NCBI RefSeq assembly: GCF_025961475.1
Contig: NZ_JAOQNS010000017.1
Coordinates: 1 to 64,000 of the forward strand
DNA from: Rhodobium gokarnense
GTDB lineage: Bacteria > Pseudomonadota > Alphaproteobacteria > Rhizobiales > Rhodobiaceae
Length of the DNA stretch: 64,000 nucleotides
Direction of reading: 5' to 3'
In this document: positions 8,184-16,224 of the stretch, in pieces
How the letters are laid out: each line of letters starts with the position of its first letter
How positions within the stretch are numbered: position 1 is the first letter of the stretch
Translations under genes and position numbers: made by a program
Notes under the pieces: generated by a model
Told to the model about the DNA's origin: nothing
The model's database searches: none
What the model saw: only the letters and a program-made list of their open reading frames with translations

Positions 8184-9050
8184 TCAGGCGCTTTCCGCGT
8201 CGGCTCCCGGCCAGCTGAAGCCGGCCCAGTCCGGGATCGCGAGCGTCAGCTCGGCCGTACCCGCAAGGAGCGGCGTGCCGGCGTCCATCGCGGACTTGGC
8301 CCGGTCGAGGCGCACGAGCGCAAGGCCGTCATTGCCGGCGACCGAGCCGAGGCTGCCGATGGCCTTTTCCCCGGCAGTGATGGCGGTTCCCGGCGCCGGC
8401 AGCGCGGCCTCCGCGCGCGCCCTGACGACGCGCCGGCGTGCCGTGCCGCGATGCTGCATGCGCGAGACCACTTCCTGGCCGACGAAGCAGCCCTTGGCGA
8501 AGGAGAGGCCGGAAAGGAAATCCATGTCGACGTCGTGGGGGAACACCTCGCCATAGTCGAAATCGACGCCGGCCTCCGGCACGCCGACGGCGACCCGGTG
8601 CGCGGTATAGGCGTCAATGTCGGCGGCATCACCATTCGGCGCGGACCCGTCGCGTTCCACGATGGCGCGGTAGCCGAGGCCGCTGTGACGCGGGTCGGAA
8701 AAGACGGTGCCGACGACGTCGGGCGCGCCGTCCACGCCCCAGAACGCCACCACCATGTGGCTGTCGGACAGGTTGGCGACCTCGACCTTGGCCCGCAGCT
8801 TGTAGAAGGTCAGGCGCTTGACGAGGTCGGCGACCGTCGCCTTCGGCGTGTCGAACAGATAGCCGTCGCCGTCGCGCGCGATCAGGAAGTCGAACAGGAT
8901 CTTGCCCTGGGGCGTCAGCAGCGCGCCGAAGCCGGCGCCGTCAGCGTCGACGACGCCCATGTCGTTGGTGACGAGCCCTTGGAGGAAGTGGTGCGCCTCC
9001 TCGCCGGAAATCCGCACCACGGCTCGATTGGATAACTCGCAGAATGCCAT
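8184..9050 (-). CDS. ygfZ: Folate-binding YgfZ/GcvT-like Fe-S maintenance protein
   Basis: 288 aa, tetrahydrofolate-binding GcvT-like fold. The family signature KGCFVGQE is intact at about residues 180-187. YgfZ/IBA57 proteins support assembly or repair of 4Fe-4S enzymes; NadA and the TrmA-like methyltransferase in this window are Fe-S enzymes, although no direct link is shown. The ATG at 9050 (MAFCELSNR) is chosen by family alignment; its ribosome site (GGGGTC) is weak. Divergent from the amidohydrolase at 9185 over a 134-nt gap that must hold both promoters. Confidence 0.88.
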   Translation of the reverse strand: MAFCELSNRAVVRISGEEAHHFLQGLVTNDMGVVDADGAGFGALLTPQGKILFDFLIARDGDGYLFDTPKATVADLVKRLTFYKLRAKVEVANLSDSHMVVAFWGVDGAPDVVGTVFSDPRHSGLGYRAIVERDGSAPNGDAADIDAYTAHRVAVGVPEAGVDFDYGEVFPHDVDMDFLSGLSFAKGCFVGQEVVSRMQHRGTARRRVVRARAEAALPAPGTAITAGEKAIGSLGSVAGNDGLALVRLDRAKSAMDAGTPLLAGTAELTLAIPDWAGFSWPGADAESA

Positions 9051-9184
9051 TTTGACCCCGAATCCCCGCCTCTCATTGTTGCCGAAGAGATAGGGCCGGG
9101 CCGGGATCAGCACAAGGCGCCCGCTTCGGCTTGGCGCCGCCCGCCCGCGCCCCTATAACCGGACGGACAGCCAAGGAGCCCCAA

Positions 9185-10501
9185 ATGCCCGCGACCTACG
9201 ACACCCTTTTCAAGAACGCGACGGTGGCCAATCACGACGGCATCGGCGCCCGCGACATCGCCGTCAAGGACGGCCGCATCGCCGCTATCGGCACGATCGA
9301 TGCGGCCGCAGCGGGCGAGGTGATCGACTGCGCGGGCCTCACCATCGTTCCGGGCGTCATCGACAGCCAGGTGCATTTCCGTGAACCGGGCCTGGAGCAC
9401 AAGGAGGACCTGGAGACCGGCTCGCTTGGCGCCGTCCTCGGCGGCGTCACCGCGGTCTTTGAGATGCCGAACACCAATCCGCTGACGACGAGCGCCGAGG
9501 CGCTCGCCGACAAGGTCGCGCGCGGCACCGACCGCATGCATTGCGACTTCGCCTTCTGGGTCGGCGGCACCCACGATAACGTCGCCGACATTCCCGAACT
9601 TGAGCGCCTGCCGGGCGCCGCCGGCATCAAGGTGTTCATGGGCTCCTCGACCGGCGATCTCCTCGTGGAGGACGATCCGGGCGTCCGCGCGATCCTTGAA
9701 AAGACCCGCCGCCGCGCCGCCTTCCATTCGGAGGACGAATACCGGCTGGAGGAGCGCAAGGGCGAGCGGATCGAGGGCGACCCGTCTTCCCATCCCGTCT
9801 GGCGCGATGAGGAAACGGCGATCCGCTGCACGAAGCGGCTCGTGAAGATCGCCCGCGAGACCGGCGCGCCGATCCACGTCCTGCATGTGACGACGGCGGA
9901 GGAAATCCGTTTCCTTGCCGACAACAAGGACGTCGCCACCGTGGAGGTGACGCCGCAGCACCTGACGCTCGCCGCCGACCTCTACGCGACGCTCGGCACG
10001 CGGCTGCAGATGAACCCGCCGGTGCGCGATGCCCGCCACCGCGAGGGCCTGTGGTGGGGCGTTGCGCAGGGGGTTGCCGACGTCATCGGCTCCGACCACG
10101 CCCCGCACACGCTGGAAGAAAAGGCCAACCCCTATCCGAAAAGCCCGTCCGGCATGCCGGGCGTGCAGACGCTGGTGCCGGTCCTCCTCGATCATGTGAA
10201 CGCGGGACGGCTGTCGCTGGAGCGCTTCGTCGACCTGACCTCGGCCGGTGCCGTCCGCCTCTTCGGCATCAAGGGCAAGGGCCGGATCGCCGTCGGCTAC
10301 GACGCCGACCTCACCGTCCTCGACCTGAAGCGCCAGGTCACGATCCGCGACGACATGATGGGCACGAAGAGCGGCTGGACGCCCTATGACGGCATGACCG
10401 TCACCGGCTGGCCGGTCGGCACGGTGGTGCGCGGCGCCCGCGTCATGTGGGAGGGCGAGGTGACAACGCCGTCGCGCGGCAAGCCGGTGCGTTTCTGGTA
10501 G
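9185..10501 (+). CDS. Dihydroorotase-like amidohydrolase with QxH metal motif
   Basis: 438 aa, class I dihydroorotase/hydantoinase superfamily. Metal-site elements are FHSEDE, IHVLHVTT and the final GSDHAPH Asp, and the family GSKSGWTPYDG-like ending is present. However, the first metal motif, normally HxH, reads D-S-Q-V-H-F-R-E, with Gln for the first His. I believe this QVHFRE form is shared by Rhizobiaceae proteins annotated dihydroorotase, so it may be a distinct subfamily whose reaction is not the PyrC step. No pyrB lies nearby. Ribosome site AAGGAG. Followed 50 nt later by an MBL hydrolase, probably in one operon. Confidence 0.85.
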   Translation: MPATYDTLFKNATVANHDGIGARDIAVKDGRIAAIGTIDAAAAGEVIDCAGLTIVPGVIDSQVHFREPGLEHKEDLETGSLGAVLGGVTAVFEMPNTNPLTTSAEALADKVARGTDRMHCDFAFWVGGTHDNVADIPELERLPGAAGIKVFMGSSTGDLLVEDDPGVRAILEKTRRRAAFHSEDEYRLEERKGERIEGDPSSHPVWRDEETAIRCTKRLVKIARETGAPIHVLHVTTAEEIRFLADNKDVATVEVTPQHLTLAADLYATLGTRLQMNPPVRDARHREGLWWGVAQGVADVIGSDHAPHTLEEKANPYPKSPSGMPGVQTLVPVLLDHVNAGRLSLERFVDLTSAGAVRLFGIKGKGRIAVGYDADLTVLDLKRQVTIRDDMMGTKSGWTPYDGMTVTGWPVGTVVRGARVMWEGEVTTPSRGKPVRFW

Positions 10502-10551
10502 ACTGCCCCGAAAGGCGTCCCGCAAAGGGGGCGATACCGGGGGAGAAGACC

Positions 10552-11289
10552 ATGGAATTCCGCTTCGTCGGCTGCGGCGATGCCTTTGGCAGTGGCGGCC
10601 GCTTCAACACCTGCTTTCATGTTGCCGGCGACAGCGCCAATTTCCTCATCGATTGCGGCGCCACCTCGTTGGTCGCGCTGAAGCGCCAGGCCGTCGACCT
10701 CAATGCCATCCGGACGATCTTCGTCACCCATTTCCACGCCGATCATTTCGGCGGCCTGCCGCCTTTCATCCTCGATGCCCAGTTCTTTTCAAAGCGAACC
10801 GAGCCGCTGACGGTGGTCGGCCCGCCGGGCACCGAGGACTGGCTGGTGCGGGCGCTGGAAACGGCGTTCCCAGGCTCTTCGACGGTGTTCCGCAAGTTCG
10901 AGACGCGGCTCGTCGAGCTGGAGCCGAAGACACCCGCCGACATCGACGGCGTCACGGTCACCGGCTGCCGCGTCTCCCACGGCAATCCGCGCGGACCGTT
11001 CTTCGGCTACCGGTTCGAGGTTGAGGGACGGGTGATCGCCTATTCCGGAGACACCGAATGGACCGACTCCCTGGTCGATCTCGGCCGCAAAGCCGATCTC
11101 TTCGTCGCCGAGGCCTATTTCCGCGACAAGAAGGTGCCGCTCCACCTCGACCTGGCAAGCCTTGAAGAACACCTTGAGGAGATATCTCCCAAGCGCCTGG
11201 TGCTGACCCATATGAGCGAGGAGATGCTCGCCCGGCGGGGCGAGGTGCCCTACGAGTGCGCCGAGGACGGCCTCGTCCTCACCCTGTGA
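10552..11289 (+). CDS. MBL-fold metallohydrolase (RNase Z-like)
   Basis: 245 aa metallo-beta-lactamase-fold enzyme. Zinc ligands are HFHADH, the His in RVSHGNPRG, the Asp in AYSGDTEW and the His in LTHMSEEM. The layout resembles the RNase Z/arylsulfatase-like branch, but an RNase Z flexible arm is not evident, so the substrate is open. It follows the amidohydrolase by 50 nt and converges on the exported protein at 11298, with an 8-nt gap. Confidence 0.85.
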   Translation: MEFRFVGCGDAFGSGGRFNTCFHVAGDSANFLIDCGATSLVALKRQAVDLNAIRTIFVTHFHADHFGGLPPFILDAQFFSKRTEPLTVVGPPGTEDWLVRALETAFPGSSTVFRKFETRLVELEPKTPADIDGVTVTGCRVSHGNPRGPFFGYRFEVEGRVIAYSGDTEWTDSLVDLGRKADLFVAEAYFRDKKVPLHLDLASLEEHLEEISPKRLVLTHMSEEMLARRGEVPYECAEDGLVLTL

Positions 11290-11297
11290 CGGTCCGC

Positions 11298-12008
11298 TCA
11301 GTCGCCGGCGACGAAATAGTGCAGCGTACCGTCCGGGCCGATGCCGACGCGGTAGAAGATGTAGGTGCCGTAGGTCTGCATCTCCTGGTAGTCGTAGGAG
11401 GTGACGATCCGGAACAGCTCCACGAGCTGCGGCGGCGTCAGGTCGGCCAGCGGATACTGGGCGAAATAGGGCCAGACATACATTTCCGACGGCTTGCCGG
11501 CATCCACATGGACCCAGCCGGCCTCCAGCACTTCCAGGAGGATCGCCATCACCTCGCGGCCCTCGCCGTCGCCCGAGGCCTTCTTCAGGTGCTCGATCGG
11601 ATCGGTGATGTCGCCGAAGGAAAGCGTCGGCATCAGCTCGTTCATTTCAAAGACGGTGCGCAGCTCTTCGACGTTGCCGGATTTCGCCGCTTCGATCAGC
11701 GCCTCGCGCATCCGCTGGACGGGCTCGGGGAGTTCGGCCGTGCCGTAGCGCACCTCCGGCAGCGGCGCGGCCTGCTTGGGATCTTCCGACGTCGCGTCCG
11801 CGTCCCCTTCCACCCCGGCCTCCGGTGTGGCGTCCGGCGTTACCGCATCGGGCGACGGCACGGGTGCCGCGCTGTCGCCGGCGGGCTGCTCCTTGGACAA
11901 TTCGTCGATGACGATCCGTTCGGTCGGAACGGTCTTTTCCTGCGCGGCAAGGGCGCACGGCATCGTCGCAAGGAGGGCGGCTGACAGGAAAACGGCACTG
12001 CGGATCAT
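11298..12008 (-). CDS. Exported protein of unknown function
   Basis: 236 aa. Residues 1-26 are a Sec signal peptide (MIRSAVFLSAALLATMP, cleavage after ALA). Residues ~35-85 are a Pro/Ala/Asp/Glu-rich disordered linker. The folded part (from ~90) is helical, with LPEPVQRMREALIEAAKSGN and then a YVWPYFAQYPLADLTPPQ segment. I do not recognise a named domain. An alternative ATG at 12023 lacks a ribosome site. Probably periplasmic; coding bias is native. Confidence 0.8.
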   Translation of the reverse strand: MIRSAVFLSAALLATMPCALAAQEKTVPTERIVIDELSKEQPAGDSAAPVPSPDAVTPDATPEAGVEGDADATSEDPKQAAPLPEVRYGTAELPEPVQRMREALIEAAKSGNVEELRTVFEMNELMPTLSFGDITDPIEHLKKASGDGEGREVMAILLEVLEAGWVHVDAGKPSEMYVWPYFAQYPLADLTPPQLVELFRIVTSYDYQEMQTYGTYIFYRVGIGPDGTLHYFVAGD

Positions 12009-12156
12009 CGTCTCATCCCGCATCTGGCTGTAACGCGTGCCCGGGAGAAGGGCGCGCCGATCGCCAATGGAATACAGGATTTCGATGACCGAAATAAGAG
12101 GAGGCGACGGGGAATCCCCGGCCGTGGCGAAGCTGCCACAGCGGTGGCGCCTTACC

Positions 12157-12414
12157 CTACTGGTAGAGCCGCCTGACGGTGAATTCGCCGCTCTGGATGC
12201 GGGTCGGCAGCGATGCGGCGAGCTCGGCAACGGCCACCTCGCCATAGGTCTCGACCATTTCGGCGAGCGCGACGAAGAGGGCCGCATGCACGAAGACGTC
12301 GCTGTCGACGCCCTCCGTCGTCGCCTCGGCCCAGGCGTCATAGAGATGGTCGAGCGCCGCGCGCTTCTGGGCGTCGATGCCCGTGTCGCCGAGGTCGGTC
12401 CTGTCCGTCATCAT
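12157..12414 (-). CDS. Small helical protein, unknown
   Basis: 85 aa from the ATG at 12414. Predicted wholly helical (AQKRAALDHLYDAWAEATTEG, VHAALFVALAEMVETYG split), acidic, with no signal or membrane segment. Upstream (12415-12604) is AT-richer and contains TTAA-N7-CTAA and two GTTAAC words, which look regulatory. The function cannot be named. Confidence 0.65.
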   Translation of the reverse strand: MMTDRTDLGDTGIDAQKRAALDHLYDAWAEATTEGVDSDVFVHAALFVALAEMVETYGEVAVAELAASLPTRIQSGEFTVRRLYQ

Positions 12415-12604
12415 GTGTCTCAAACCTGGTTCGCGGCGCATGCGCCGACGGTGGCAGTCGGGTTACCCTACATTAACACACCGCGGGCCGCCCGCCGTTT
12501 CTGAAGAAAACGTTAACGGCATCCTAACAATTGCACCGAGCCCGTTAACCTGTTGAAAAACTGGACCGGCGCGGCGCCGCCGCCTCATTGGCCGGGCTTC
12601 GCGG

Positions 12605-13036
12605 TCAGCGGCCGTAGCGGTTGACCACGTCCCGGGCGATCGTCGCGCCCTCGCGCAGATAGCGCTGGATGGCCAGTTCCGCCGACGGCGTGCAGCGGGT
12701 GTAGACGTTGGAAAAGCCGTGATAGCCGCGGTTGAAGGCATCGACGATGAGGCGCCTGCGCTCCGCGTCCGGCGCCTCGGCCTCGATCAGCTTCGACATC
12801 TCCTCGCGCCAGACCTGCTCGCCGTCGGACTTGCAAAGCGTCGTCAGGTAGTGCACCGCGCCGAGGATCTCCGAAAGCCGGAGGAGCTGCGGATCGTAGG
12901 GCGGCGCCTCCGACTTGGCCGCCGGGGCATCCGGGTCGGCCGTCGTCTGCGCCGGTGCCGGGGCGGCGGCGAAAAGGGCAATCGCGAAAGCCGCGGTCAC
13001 CGCGCCGGCAAGCCATATCCTGAAGGCATGTCTCAA
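12605..13036 (-). CDS. TIGR02301 family exported protein
   Basis: 143 aa, signal peptide in residues 1-29 (…LFAAAPAPAQ). The mature part matches the alphaproteobacterial TIGR02301/DUF2385 pattern: YDPQLLRLSEILGAVHYLTT, then LCKSDGEQVWREEM, FNRGYHGF and YTRCTPSAE, with two Cys that may pair in the periplasm. No ATG or GTG lies in frame upstream before non-coding sequence, so a TTG at 13036 preceded by GGGGAC is the probable start. Function unknown. Confidence 0.85.
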   Translation of the reverse strand: MRHAFRIWLAGAVTAAFAIALFAAAPAPAQTTADPDAPAAKSEAPPYDPQLLRLSEILGAVHYLTTLCKSDGEQVWREEMSKLIEAEAPDAERRRLIVDAFNRGYHGFSNVYTRCTPSAELAIQRYLREGATIARDVVNRYGR

Positions 13037-13130
13037 GACGCCGTCCCCGTTCGTGGTCGAATGCGGGCGCCAACATGGGCCGAACGCTGCGTGCGCGCAA
13101 GACCCCTTGCGGGGGCTTTGCCGGCAGTGC

Positions 13131-13670
13131 TCAGGACGGCCGGTTGCAGGCGATGGCGTAGGACCGCCGCACGATCGCCTCCGTCCCCTCGGTGAGGTTC
13201 ATGGCGGAGAGCGCGTCGAACCCGGTCCAGCGCACCGCGGCCGCATCGTCGAGGGCCGCGGCGGTGCCGTCCACATAGCGGCCGCAGAACGAGGCGATCG
13301 CGTAATGGGCGGCAAGGTCGCCGTCATCGTTGCGGCGGATCACGTCGACGACGTCGACGAGGCCGAGGACCTCCGCCGTCACCGACGTCTCCTCGCCGAG
13401 TTCCCGGAGCGCGGCCGCGGCCACCGTCTCGCCGGGCTCCACATGGCCGCCGGGCAGGCTCCATATGCCCGCAAACGGCGGCTTCTTGCGCTGGACGAGC
13501 AGTACCTCGTCGCCGCGCCACACCGCGATCGAGGCGCCGAGCCTTGGAAACGCACCGGCTGCGGCCTCGGCAACGGGATGCTTCATGCCCGTCCCGGTGC
13601 GGGTTCCCGAACCGGTTCCGCTGCGGCTGCCGGTCCGCCGGCGCGTGTGGGATGGTGTTTGGCGGGCCAT
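13131..13670 (-). CDS. Nudix hydrolase with Gly/Thr/Arg-rich N-terminal tail
   Basis: 179 aa. The Nudix box is complete: GGHVEPGETVAAAALRELGE, then ET (residues ~74-95). A strong AAGGAGG ribosome site 6 nt before the ATG at 13670 argues that the protein starts there. This adds a 28-residue basic tail (RRTGSRSGTGSGTRTGTG) before the usual start at Met29. The substrate is unknown; the ADP-ribose and MutT-type groups are both possible. The next gene upstream on the same strand ends 41 nt away. Confidence 0.85.
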   Translation of the reverse strand: MARQTPSHTRRRTGSRSGTGSGTRTGTGMKHPVAEAAAGAFPRLGASIAVWRGDEVLLVQRKKPPFAGIWSLPGGHVEPGETVAAAALRELGEETSVTAEVLGLVDVVDVIRRNDDGDLAAHYAIASFCGRYVDGTAAALDDAAAVRWTGFDALSAMNLTEGTEAIVRRSYAIACNRPS

Positions 13671-13711
13671 CGATGCCTCCTTGCGCTCCCCTGAGGGAGC
13701 AAAGGGAGAGC

Positions 13712-14242
13712 TTACTCGAAAAGTTCGTCGATGGCCGACTGGGTATTTTCCTCGGAGGCGTCGTCGATCGACGGCATCGCCGCGATCTCGCCGTGGACGA
13801 GGGCGCGGGCCCGGGAAATCAGCGGCCTGAGTTCGTCGACGGCGAGGGCTGCCAGCCGCCCGTGGCTCTCGAAATCGCCCGGCTCGGCCTCGCGCAGCAT
13901 GTTCTGGGCGGCGACCAGGTGGCCGTCGATGCGGGCGATCGTCGTGTCGAAGTCGGCGCGAATCGCGGCCGGGGCCGATTCGTAGGCAAGGATGGCAAGG
14001 TCGCGGTCCTTGAAGCCGGAGACCTCGAAATGCTGCTGGTAGCTGCACGGCTCCCAGGCAAGCACGTCCTCGGCGCAGTCCGGCATCTCCGGCAGCATCT
14101 CCATGAGCATGATGATCTCATTGAAATGGTTGAGATAGTCGGTCGCGAGCAGGGATTCCGGATGGATATTGGCTTCGACAAGCCGCTCCGGGCTCAACGC
14201 ATCTGCAGCCGCATTTGCCGCCGTTGCCACCTGTCGATCCAT
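13712..14242 (-). CDS. Conserved-looking cytosolic protein, unknown
   Basis: 176 aa, acidic and mainly helical, with IMLMEMLPEMPDCAEDVLAW and CSYQQHFEVSGFKDRDLAIL segments. No signal peptide, membrane segment or catalytic motif seen. It ends in an acidic tail (DDASEENTQSAIDELFE). It is divergent from the SRAP gene (158-nt gap) and precedes the Nudix gene by 41 nt. Native codon use. Function not assigned. Confidence 0.75.
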   Translation of the reverse strand: MDRQVATAANAAADALSPERLVEANIHPESLLATDYLNHFNEIIMLMEMLPEMPDCAEDVLAWEPCSYQQHFEVSGFKDRDLAILAYESAPAAIRADFDTTIARIDGHLVAAQNMLREAEPGDFESHGRLAALAVDELRPLISRARALVHGEIAAMPSIDDASEENTQSAIDELFE

Positions 14243-14400
14243 CCATCGCTTTGCCCGCTGGCGGGCGCCGGGTGCTAGGGTCTTGCCAAAGGGGGGCGTG
14301 ACCCAACTTTACGAGACTGTATGCGCTCGTGGTTGCGAAATGCTTACCCGCAGAACAATGCAACCTATGAGAAAAGCGCCCGGAGGAGGGGTTACGATCG

Positions 14401-15156
14401 ATGTGCGGCCGCTTCGCCCTTTCCGAAATCCCGGCAACGATCCGGCGCGTCTTCGGCTACAAGGACCAGCCGAACTTCCCGCCGCGCTACAACATCGCCC
14501 CGACCCAGCCGATCGCCACCGTGCGGCTGGAAAACGGCGAGCGCCGCTTCGTGCTGGTGCGCTGGGGTCTGGTGCCGGGTTGGGTCAAGGATCCGGCCGA
14601 TTTCTCGCTACTGATCAATGCCCGCTCCGAGACCGCGGCGGAAAAGCCGGCGTTCCGCGCCGCCATGCGCCACCGCCGCTGCCTCATTCCGGCGAACGGC
14701 TTCTATGAATGGCAGCGCCGCGACGGCCGCAAGCAGCCCTATTGGGTGGCGCCGAAGGATGGCGGCCTCGTTGCCTTCGCCGGCCTCTGGGAGAGCTGGG
14801 CGGGCCCCGACGGCGGCGACGTGGAAACCGGCGCCATCCTGACGACGGCGGCGAACGCGCCGATGGCCGAGATCCACAACCGCATGCCGGCGGTGATCGC
14901 GCCTGAACATTTCGAGGCCTGGCTCAACACGGTCGAGGTTTCCGCAAAGGAAGCCTCCGAAATGCTGCGCCCGGCGCCGGAGGACCTTTTCGAGGCTGTC
15001 CCCGTCTCCACCCGGGTCAACGCGGTCGCCAACGACGATGCCGCGCTCGTCGCCGAAATTGCGCCGGAGGAGATGGTGCCGGCGCCCGAGAAAAAGTCGG
15101 CGCCGAAGAAGAAGGCGACGCCGCCTCCCGACGACGGCCAGATGTCGCTGCTCTAG
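14401..15156 (+). CDS. SRAP (YedK/HMCES) abasic-site protein with clamp-like C-tail
   Basis: 251 aa. SRAP proteins form a stable DNA-protein crosslink with abasic sites in single-stranded DNA through Cys2 once Met1 is removed. All key residues are visible: C2, N73 in LINARSE, E103 in NGFYEW, H159 in IHNRMP. After the domain (to ~225) comes a Lys/Pro-rich flexible tail (PEKKSAPKKKATPPP) ending in DGQMSLL. That ending resembles the QL[S/D]LF beta-clamp-binding peptide. ATG at 14401 is fixed by the need for Cys2. Divergent from the 13712 gene. Confidence 0.93.
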   Translation: MCGRFALSEIPATIRRVFGYKDQPNFPPRYNIAPTQPIATVRLENGERRFVLVRWGLVPGWVKDPADFSLLINARSETAAEKPAFRAAMRHRRCLIPANGFYEWQRRDGRKQPYWVAPKDGGLVAFAGLWESWAGPDGGDVETGAILTTAANAPMAEIHNRMPAVIAPEHFEAWLNTVEVSAKEASEMLRPAPEDLFEAVPVSTRVNAVANDDAALVAEIAPEEMVPAPEKKSAPKKKATPPPDDGQMSLL

Positions 15157-15260
15157 CTCCGCATTGTCGCCGCTCTTGTGCGCGATGCCGTCGCCGCGGC
15201 ATGGCAAGGCTCACGATCGAGTGACGTCGAACCGGTCCCGGAGATGGAGAAAAACGGCCG

Positions 15261-16079
15261 ATGAAACAAGCTTTTGCCCTCATCCTTGGCGCCGGCCTTG
15301 CGGTGTCGTCGCCGGCACGCGCGGAAACGGTGACGCTGTGCACCGTCGTTGCCGACGCAGCCACCGGAACGCTCATCGAGCAGCAAGGCACCTGCGATCG
15401 CCGCGTGACGCCTGCCTCCACGTTCAAGATCGCCATCAGCCTGATGGGCTTTGACGCCGGCATCCTGAAGGATAAGCACACGCCGGCCCTGCCGTTTCGC
15501 GACGGCTATGTGGACTGGAACCCGGCATGGCGCGCGACGACGGACCCGGCCCGCTGGATGGAAAAGTCCGTGGTCTGGTATTCGCAAAAGGTCACAGAGG
15601 CTCTCGGAGAGGAGCGTTTTCGCGGCTATGTGCGCGCCTTCGCCTATGGCAATGCCGACGTCTCCGGCGATCCGGGAAAGAACAACGGATTGGCGAGGGC
15701 CTGGCTCAGTTCATCCCTGCAAATCTCGCCGCTCGAACAACTGGCCTTCCTGCGCAAGCTGGTGACGCAAAAGCTTCCGGTCAGCGACCGCGCCTTTGCC
15801 ATGACGGAGGCGCTCACCGACTATGGCGTGCAGCCGGGCGGCTGGCACGTCCACGGCAAGACCGGTGCCGGATTGCCGCGAAAGGCGGATGGCAGCCTGC
15901 TCAGGGGCCAGCCCTATGGCTGGTTCGTCGGCTGGGCGCGAAAGGACGGGCGGGCCGTCGTGTTCGCCCGGCTGATCCAGGACAGCGAACGCCAGCCCGT
16001 CGCGCCCGGCTTCAGGGCCCGCGACAGCCTCCTCGGCGATCTGTTCGCAACCCCCGACGCCCTGCCGGCGACCAGGTAA
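15261..16079 (+). CDS. Class D (OXA-type) serine beta-lactamase
   Basis: 272 aa with a signal peptide (cleavage near ARA, residue 21), so periplasmic. The class D motifs are all present: S53-T-F-K56 (nucleophile and carbamylated Lys), S103-V-V, Y129-G-N, W148 in the AWLSSSLQISPLEQ omega region, and K200-T-G. Two Cys (27 and 45) flank the start and could pair. It is expected to hydrolyse penicillins; its spectrum cannot be read from sequence. No regulator, integron or transposon is next to it and codon use is native, so it looks like an intrinsic chromosomal enzyme. Confidence 0.93.
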   Translation: MKQAFALILGAGLAVSSPARAETVTLCTVVADAATGTLIEQQGTCDRRVTPASTFKIAISLMGFDAGILKDKHTPALPFRDGYVDWNPAWRATTDPARWMEKSVVWYSQKVTEALGEERFRGYVRAFAYGNADVSGDPGKNNGLARAWLSSSLQISPLEQLAFLRKLVTQKLPVSDRAFAMTEALTDYGVQPGGWHVHGKTGAGLPRKADGSLLRGQPYGWFVGWARKDGRAVVFARLIQDSERQPVAPGFRARDSLLGDLFATPDALPATR

Positions 16080-16224
16080 GCTTTCTTTAGCCGGCAACAT
16101 TGCCGGCTGGGGCAAAATCGCTCGCTCAACCCCGGCGTCGTGGAACGGCGGCTCGCCATCGGTTGTTATGGGGATGGTCCTCCCCAAGACCGCCCGACAA
16201 TCGATAGCCTGCGAAAGTGTCCCG

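Noticed and set aside
9185-10501. Allantoinase or hydantoinase
   Set aside because: The HFREPG and GSDHAPH context and overall pattern are closer to the dihydroorotase group; no purine or hydantoin genes adjoin.
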